Source: Bacteroidales bacterium (GTDB lineage Bacteria > Bacteroidota > Bacteroidia > Bacteroidales > DYOH01). Taken from it: a stretch of 20,444 bases of DNA. A program made the position numbers and the translations under genes. The stretch is from positions 1-20,444 of the forward strand of contig DAOVUO010000004.1 of the NCBI GenBank assembly GCA_030632545.1. The letters are read 5' to 3'. Shown one piece after another: positions 16,024-20,444 of this stretch (position 1 is its first letter; every line of letters begins with the position of its first letter). The notes under the pieces were generated by a model. That model was not told the DNA's origin and made no database searches. It saw only the letters and a program-made list of their open reading frames with translations.

Positions 16024-16162
16024 TTCTAGTTTACGAAGTTAAAACAAGCTATGGAAGAGTGTTTTCAGTTGCTTATGCCTCTGTCCTTTGCTAACTATTG
16101 CGCTGTCCTTAAGGTGTTCGGGACTGGCGTTTCTATGCTAAATCGAAGTTCGTAAAGTAGAA
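16024..16162. repeat. Inverted-repeat-bounded, relatively G+C-rich element (MITE-like or structured RNA)
   Basis: The arms are TTCTAGTTTACGAAGTT (16024-16040) and AAGTTCGTAAAGTAGAA (16146-16162). They are inverted copies matching at 15 of 17 positions. The 105 bases between them contain 46 G or C by hand count (44%), well above the flanks. Inside are a direct repeat CTGTCCTT (16081-16088, 16103-16110), the palindrome CCTTAAGG (16107-16114) and a 34-codon plus-strand ORF (16051-16155) ending in the right arm. I found no clear target-site duplication. It could be a non-autonomous transposon remnant, a dispersed repeat or a folded RNA. A chance repeat is less likely given arm length and composition. 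Confidence 0.55.
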
Positions 16163-16357
16163 AAAGCAAATATCTAGAAAAACAAGGTGCATTTCTGTTA
16201 TTTCATAATAAAAATGATAGTAGAACCATAAATATTATTGTCTTATTTTCTTTTTCTCATTAAAATATAATATGTATAAAGTAATCAAAAAAAATAACAT
16301 GTTCATAGTACATATTAATCTTTACTTAAACCATGTAACTATACCAAATTTAACTAA
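16163..16357. other. Divergent intergenic region, right part: no gene
   Basis: AT-rich spacer between the inverted-repeat element and the promoter of the downstream lipoprotein gene. I see no ORF with coding character, no RNA gene and no strong hairpin. Confidence 0.4.
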
Positions 16358-16387
16358 TTTCGCAATTAAAAAATAAATTTAACTTTG
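16358..16387 (+). promoter_or_regulatory. Candidate Bacteroidota promoter for the lipoprotein/Asp-box gene pair
   Basis: TAACTTTG at 16380-16387 matches the -7 consensus TAnnTTTG exactly. A degenerate -33 element TTTCG (16358-16362) lies 17 bp upstream. The predicted transcript start would be near 16394, giving a leader of about 15 nt before the ATG at 16409, typical of short Bacteroidota leaders. Confidence 0.55.
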
Positions 16388-16408
16388 TGTTGATTAAAAC
16401 TAAAATAA

Positions 16409-16855
16409 ATGAAATTTATTAAAAGAATAAGTTTGTTAGCAATATTTATAACTTCGATATTAACAGGGTGTTCGGTTTTAAAAAAATCGGTAAGTCAAGA
16501 TTTATTGAGAAATGAAATATTTCAGCAAACTGCTTTTGATCATTTTGGAAACGATACTCTAATTGTATTCAATCCACAGAAAACGTTTATTCTTTGCATA
16601 AATAATGAGCAGAAAAATGCTCTAAATCCCAACAACACAACCGACTTTTTCGTATATAACTTACAGGATAACAAAATTATTCTTACCGATAAGATTGCAA
16701 ATGCTACGGTTACTTGGAAAGACGAAGTTAGTCTGCTTGTAAAAGTACGTGTAGGAATAATAAATAATGTAGATGATCGAGGCCTGCGATACTATACTAT
16801 TAATATCCTTACAAATGAAAAAAGCTCGATAAGTAAAGCAAAATTTGAAAAATAA
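16409..16855 (+). CDS. Small lipoprotein, function unknown
   Basis: The product has 148 residues. The signal peptide MKFIKRISLLAIFITSILTGC ends in the lipobox LTGC with Cys21. The mature protein (about 127 residues) alternates short beta stretches: DTLIVFN, KTFILCI, DFFVYNL, KIILTDK, ATVTWKDEVSLLVKVRVG and RYYTINILTN. The whole suggests a compact beta-rich fold, and it ends in a charged KAKFEK tail. I do not recognise a named family. It lies 33 nt upstream of the large Asp-box protein with no terminator between, so the two are probably co-transcribed and may act together at the cell envelope. The residue after Cys21 is Ser, not the inner-membrane retention Asp, so an outer-membrane location is expected. 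Codon use and the promoter-like sequence upstream support it as a real gene. Confidence 0.82.
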   Translation: MKFIKRISLLAIFITSILTGCSVLKKSVSQDLLRNEIFQQTAFDHFGNDTLIVFNPQKTFILCINNEQKNALNPNNTTDFFVYNLQDNKIILTDKIANATVTWKDEVSLLVKVRVGIINNVDDRGLRYYTINILTNEKSSISKAKFEK

Positions 16856-16888
16856 CTAGTACAATTAAATAATAAAAGCCTTTTTGTA

Positions 16889-19800
16889 ATGAAAAAAATT
16901 TACCTAGCAATTATTGCGCTAAGCGTGATAACAAGTGTATTTTTAATAAAAAAACACAATATTAATGAACCCAAAGATGTCGAGATACAGAATAAACTAG
17001 ATAAACCTGAAATGTTTACTAAGTACATGAAAGATATCACAACAAGAATTGGGAGTACTGAATCTGAATATAAAATGAATTATCAGATTACAGAGCTAAA
17101 TAAGGCCGTTCAAAAACTAAAATCTTCATTTGCAAAAAACACTGAAATTGATTGGGTTTTACGTGGCCCAGCTAATATCGGTGGAAGAACTCGATGTATA
17201 GTAGTGGATCCAGATGATGTTAGTTTAAACACTTGGTTTGCAAGTGCAGCATCTGGTGGTGTATGGAAAACTACAGACGGTGGAGCTAACTGGACGAATT
17301 TATCAGGTTTATTCTCAAACCTTTCTATAAATGCTTTAAAAATGGCAGCATCGGACTATAATGTTCTTTATGCTGGAACAGGAGAAAGCTTTCCAGGAGG
17401 AACATATTTAAAAGGAAATGGAATATGGAAATCAATCGACAGAGGACAAACTTGGGAACAATTAGAAAGCACAGCTACAAACGATGATTTTAGCTATATT
17501 AATAGATTAGCAATATCGCCTATAGATGCAAATATTGTAATTGCGGCTACCGAAAGTGGAATATTTAAAACTACAGATGGTGGAGTGAATTGGATTAATG
17601 TTTACACAAGCAATTACGGTGTTGAAGACTTAGTGCCAGATCCAACAGATTTCAATATACTTCTGGCTGGGGAACATAATCTAGGTGTAATTCGTTCTGA
17701 TGATATGGGTGAAACTTGGACAAAATCTTCGGATGGTTTAGAAAGAGGGACAAGATTTGAAGTTGCAATTTCACCAGTTGATCAAAACTACGCTTATGTA
17801 AGCGTTAATGTATCGGGCAGTCAGTCAGAAGTTTACATGTCAATAGATAATGGAATTACTTGGAAATTATTCAACGATAACCAAAATTTTCTTGGTGGCC
17901 AAGGCGATTATGATAACACTATTGCAGCACACCCTTATAATGTTGATGAAGTTTTTGTTGGCGGTGTTGATGTTTGGAAAGTGAAATTTGATGGTACAGA
18001 AGAAGTTTCTCAGCCTAAAATAAAAAATGTATATACTGAGAATTTAGATTTCGTGAGCTTTGTAAACTTTGGTGGTGATTTCCTAGATGGTGGATTAAGT
18101 ACGGAAGATGGTTTTTCACTTGAAAATGGTGATACCGTAGCTATTGAAATTCGATTTGGTATTAATATAAAACAAAAAGCACATAGATTTAATGTTCCTC
18201 TAAACGCAACCTCAGGTGTTCCTGCTGCAAGCTATACATACCAAGATTATATTGATGTTCCGTTTGAAGTATGGGACATGACAAATAACCGCCAATTAAT
18301 GGTTTCATTCAGAGACCAGGAAATTGATGGCGAATTTAATCTATACGAAAGATTAGGTGAGGATTATGGTGAGTTAGGTCGTGAATACATTTTCATAAAT
18401 TCAGTAGAATATAATGCAAGCGCACCAGATGAAAATATTATTAATGATGGTGGGCATTTATATAAAAGTTTATTTATGTTATGGCCAATTCTTACAACTG
18501 ACGCAACATGGGATGCAAATAATTTACCTGAATCTAAAATTATTGTGGATTATGGGACAACAAACTTATTTAATGGAACAAAAACTATTATAGCCGATTC
18601 TTATTCACAATATGGGGGCTCAAATGATTACGACCAAAGTGCTGGATTTGGAAGCACAAGCATTCCTGGCTTACACCCCGACCATCATAATATAACCATT
18701 ATACCAACGGGAGACGGAAATTTCAAGTGGATTGATGGAAATGATGGTGGACTTGGAGTTTCTGATGACAATGGAGTTACTTTTACTCAAATTCCTACAA
18801 ACTATATAACTACACAATTTTACGGTGTAGCAAAAAACCCAGAAGCTAATGAATATATTGGTGGTATGCAAGACAATGGAACTTGGCAGTCGGCAGCAGG
18901 TGAAAATGCTTCGGACACTAGCAAGTATTTGTTTAGAATTGGTGGCGATGGTTTTGAGTGTTTATGGCATGCCGAAGACCCATTGCTTTTATTAGGAAGT
19001 ATTTATTATAATTCTTTTAAAAGATCTACCTCAGGAGGTGCATACTGGGGGTCTGTTACAGGAATTACGTACGATGATGGCCCATTTGTTACGAAACTAT
19101 CTGCATCAACAGAAAATCCAGACATGGTATTTGCAGTTGGTGGTTTGGGAATTTATAAATCAATAAATTTTGGCTCAACATGGTCGAAAAAAGCAATTTC
19201 AACAAATTGGACGCTAGATGAAACTGTAAGAAGTGCACATAATGTAGAAGTCTCAATTGCAAACGGAAATATAGTATGGGCTGGTGCTGGTATGGCTAAA
19301 GAGCTTGGTTATCAAATGCAAGTTTCGACTAATGAGGGAAGTACATTTATAGCTGTGGAGGATTACGATATTGTAGATATGAGTGCATATACAAGCGGAA
19401 TAGCTACACACCCAACTGAAGACTCAACTGCTTTTGTATTATTTTCGTTAAAAGGAGCACCAAAAGTATTAAGGACAATAAACCTTGGAGCTTCTTGGGA
19501 AGATATTTCTGGCTTTGGAACAGGCAACGTGAGTACAAATGGCTTTCCTGATGTGGTAATTCATACCTTATTGGTTATGCCACATAATCCAAATATTATC
19601 TGGGTAGGAACAGATATTGGGCTTTTTGAATCAACAGATAATGGTGTATCATGGCATTTTGCTGATAACGGATTAGTTCCTGTTTCAGTTTATGACATGC
19701 AAGTTTCTGGACAACAAGTTATTGTTGCAACTCACGGTAGAGGAATTTGGACGGTAGATATTCCTGAAATAAATAATGTTCCGAGAATTAAAAAATTCAG

Positions 19801-20302
19801 CTATTTTGAAGTGTATGAAGTAAATATAAATACATATTTTAAAGTTGAATACGACTCGGTACAAATATATATTGATAATAGTTTGGCTACAACTTTACAA
19901 ACACCAGAAATTGGTGATACTACAATTGATGCTAATGTAACTGAAGATGGTTTGCATGTTTCTTATATGTTCGGATATGTTAATGGAACTGCGTATAAAT
20001 CAAATACAATTGATTTAAATTTCACTTATACACCTTCAACTATAGGAACAAACAATATTGCAAATAAAAGTATATTATTATATCCAAATCCTGCAAATTC
20101 TAGTTTCTCATTTAAACTAGATTATAAATTTAACGACTATACTATAGATATCTCAGATATGAGCGGTAAAACCGTATATTCGTATAGTGGTATAAATAAT
20201 GGAACAAACGATATTTCGTTGAACCTTTCAAATGGATTATATCTAGTAAAGATAAAAGCCAACGATGAATATTTCTATCAGAAATTACAAATTTTGAAGT
20301 AA
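16889..20302 (+). CDS. Secreted Asp-box (BNR/sortilin-type) beta-propeller protein with inserted domain and type IX secretion sorting tail
   Basis: The product has 1137 residues. The N-terminus (MKKIYLAIIALSVITSVFLI) is a signal-like hydrophobic stretch without an obvious signal peptidase I site. About ten Asp-boxes (S/T-x-D/N-x-G-x-x-W/F) lie near residues 128, 182, 228, 270, 318, 625, 758, 813, 863 and 915. They imply one or two propellers of the kind in sialidases and sortilins; no sialidase catalytic residues are evident. The propeller ends at THGRGIWTVDIP (about 948-959). Residues about 366-593 interrupt it with a different beta-rich segment (DVPFEVWD, NRQLMVSFRDQ) before the series resumes at HPDHHN and GNDGG. 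A beta-sandwich follows (about 960-1050). Residues 1059-1137 form a type A sorting domain with LYPNPA, DMSGK and NGLYLVKI motifs, ending QKLQILK. It is expected to cross the outer membrane by the Por system and to be released or surface-attached. Function beyond protein or glycan binding is unknown. Confidence 0.92.
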   Translation: MKKIYLAIIALSVITSVFLIKKHNINEPKDVEIQNKLDKPEMFTKYMKDITTRIGSTESEYKMNYQITELNKAVQKLKSSFAKNTEIDWVLRGPANIGGRTRCIVVDPDDVSLNTWFASAASGGVWKTTDGGANWTNLSGLFSNLSINALKMAASDYNVLYAGTGESFPGGTYLKGNGIWKSIDRGQTWEQLESTATNDDFSYINRLAISPIDANIVIAATESGIFKTTDGGVNWINVYTSNYGVEDLVPDPTDFNILLAGEHNLGVIRSDDMGETWTKSSDGLERGTRFEVAISPVDQNYAYVSVNVSGSQSEVYMSIDNGITWKLFNDNQNFLGGQGDYDNTIAAHPYNVDEVFVGGVDVWKVKFDGTEEVSQPKIKNVYTENLDFVSFVNFGGDFLDGGLSTEDGFSLENGDTVAIEIRFGINIKQKAHRFNVPLNATSGVPAASYTYQDYIDVPFEVWDMTNNRQLMVSFRDQEIDGEFNLYERLGEDYGELGREYIFINSVEYNASAPDENIINDGGHLYKSLFMLWPILTTDATWDANNLPESKIIVDYGTTNLFNGTKTIIADSYSQYGGSNDYDQSAGFGSTSIPGLHPDHHNITIIPTGDGNFKWIDGNDGGLGVSDDNGVTFTQIPTNYITTQFYGVAKNPEANEYIGGMQDNGTWQSAAGENASDTSKYLFRIGGDGFECLWHAEDPLLLLGSIYYNSFKRSTSGGAYWGSVTGITYDDGPFVTKLSASTENPDMVFAVGGLGIYKSINFGSTWSKKAISTNWTLDETVRSAHNVEVSIANGNIVWAGAGMAKELGYQMQVSTNEGSTFIAVEDYDIVDMSAYTSGIATHPTEDSTAFVLFSLKGAPKVLRTINLGASWEDISGFGTGNVSTNGFPDVVIHTLLVMPHNPNIIWVGTDIGLFESTDNGVSWHFADNGLVPVSVYDMQVSGQQVIVATHGRGIWTVDIPEINNVPRIKKFSYFEVYEVNINTYFKVEYDSVQIYIDNSLATTLQTPEIGDTTIDANVTEDGLHVSYMFGYVNGTAYKSNTIDLNFTYTPSTIGTNNIANKSILLYPNPANSSFSFKLDYKFNDYTIDISDMSGKTVYSYSGINNGTNDISLNLSNGLYLVKIKANDEYFYQKLQILK

Positions 20303-20351
20303 TACTATCTGTTTTGATTTTAAGATGGTGTAATTTAAAATACATAATAGT

Positions 20352-20384
20352 AAAAAAGAGAGGTAATTATGCCTCTTTTTTTTT
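20352..20384 (+). terminator. Intrinsic terminator after the Asp-box protein gene
   Basis: AGAGG (20359-20363) pairs with CCTCT (20372-20376) across an 8-nt loop. The preceding A-run (20352-20357) pairs further with the following T-run (20376-20384), and a G-T wobble sits between. Nine T follow the last C. It lies about 50 nt past the stop. The A-rich left arm means it could stop transcription from both sides. I see no feature in the last 60 bases of the window. Confidence 0.85.
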
Positions 20385-20444
20385 GCTAAATTAGATTATA
20401 TAATTTATTGTTTCGAATAGTAGTTTAGCAAACAGAGAACAATC

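Noticed and set aside
16024..16162. Complete insertion sequence
   Set aside because: At 139 bp it is too short to encode a transposase, and no target-site duplication was found, so only a non-autonomous or structural element is proposed.
16889..20302. Sialidase function for the Asp-box protein
   Set aside because: Asp-boxes are shared by many propellers; I saw no arginine triad or FRIP motif, so only a propeller fold is claimed.
20142..20345. 67-codon minus-strand frame at the end of the Asp-box gene
   Set aside because: It is antisense to the conserved type IX sorting domain and has no coding features of its own.
1..20444. CRISPR array, tRNA, rRNA or intact insertion sequence
   Set aside because: I saw no regularly spaced repeats, no tRNA-like cloverleaf and no transposase-like protein anywhere in the window.

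Overview
The window is AT-rich DNA from a member of the Bacteroidota. Four things point there: a SusC/SusD pair, lipoproteins with short lipobox signals, a Por-type (type IX) secretion sorting domain on a large secreted protein, and promoter-like TAnnTTTG elements with no Shine-Dalgarno sequences. The genus cannot be fixed from the sequence. A free-living or marine lineage is a guess from the large sensory repertoire.

Region 1 (1-9404, + strand) is a compact signal-transduction cluster of four genes. (a) A hybrid histidine kinase is cut by the left edge of the window. It carries a periplasmic DUF3365/Tll0287-like domain with a CXXCH heme-c motif, two PAS domains, a kinase core, a receiver and a His-free helical tail. 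(b) A receiver-histidine kinase protein overlaps its 3' end by 11 nt. (c) A receiver-SpoIIE/PP2C phosphatase follows 26 nt later. (d) A 1350-residue membrane kinase has a Cache-like periplasmic sensor and six PAS domains. No protein here has a DNA-binding output. The only visible output is the phosphatase, which in known systems acts on a partner-switching (STAS/anti-sigma) pathway. Two PAS modules are shared between kinases (a) and (d), and proteins (b) and (c) have near-identical receivers, so the cluster seems to have grown by internal duplication.

Region 2 (9405-9980) is a convergent, non-coding gap of about 580 bp. It holds two probable terminators, one per strand, and several imperfect hairpins.

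Region 3 (9981-15645, - strand) is a three-gene outer-membrane uptake operon in the order susC, susD, lipoprotein. A TAnnTTTG-type promoter element precedes susC and a strong intrinsic terminator follows the third gene. No glycoside hydrolase, peptidase or sigma/anti-sigma pair accompanies it, so its substrate is open.

Region 4 (15646-16408) is a divergent intergenic region of 763 bp. It contains a 139-bp, relatively G+C-rich element bounded by 17-bp imperfect inverted repeats, which could be a MITE-like or structured-RNA element. It also holds a good promoter candidate for the genes to its right.

Region 5 (16409-20302, + strand) is a two-gene unit: a small lipoprotein of unknown function and an 1137-residue secreted protein with about ten Asp-box (BNR/sortilin-type) beta-propeller repeats. 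That protein has a roughly 230-residue domain inserted inside the propeller and a C-terminal type IX sorting domain. An intrinsic terminator closes the unit.

Most of the window is recognisable Bacteroidota biology. The parts most worth following up are the heme/PAS/phosphatase signalling cluster, the inverted-repeat element at 16024-16162, and the inserted domain in the Asp-box protein.
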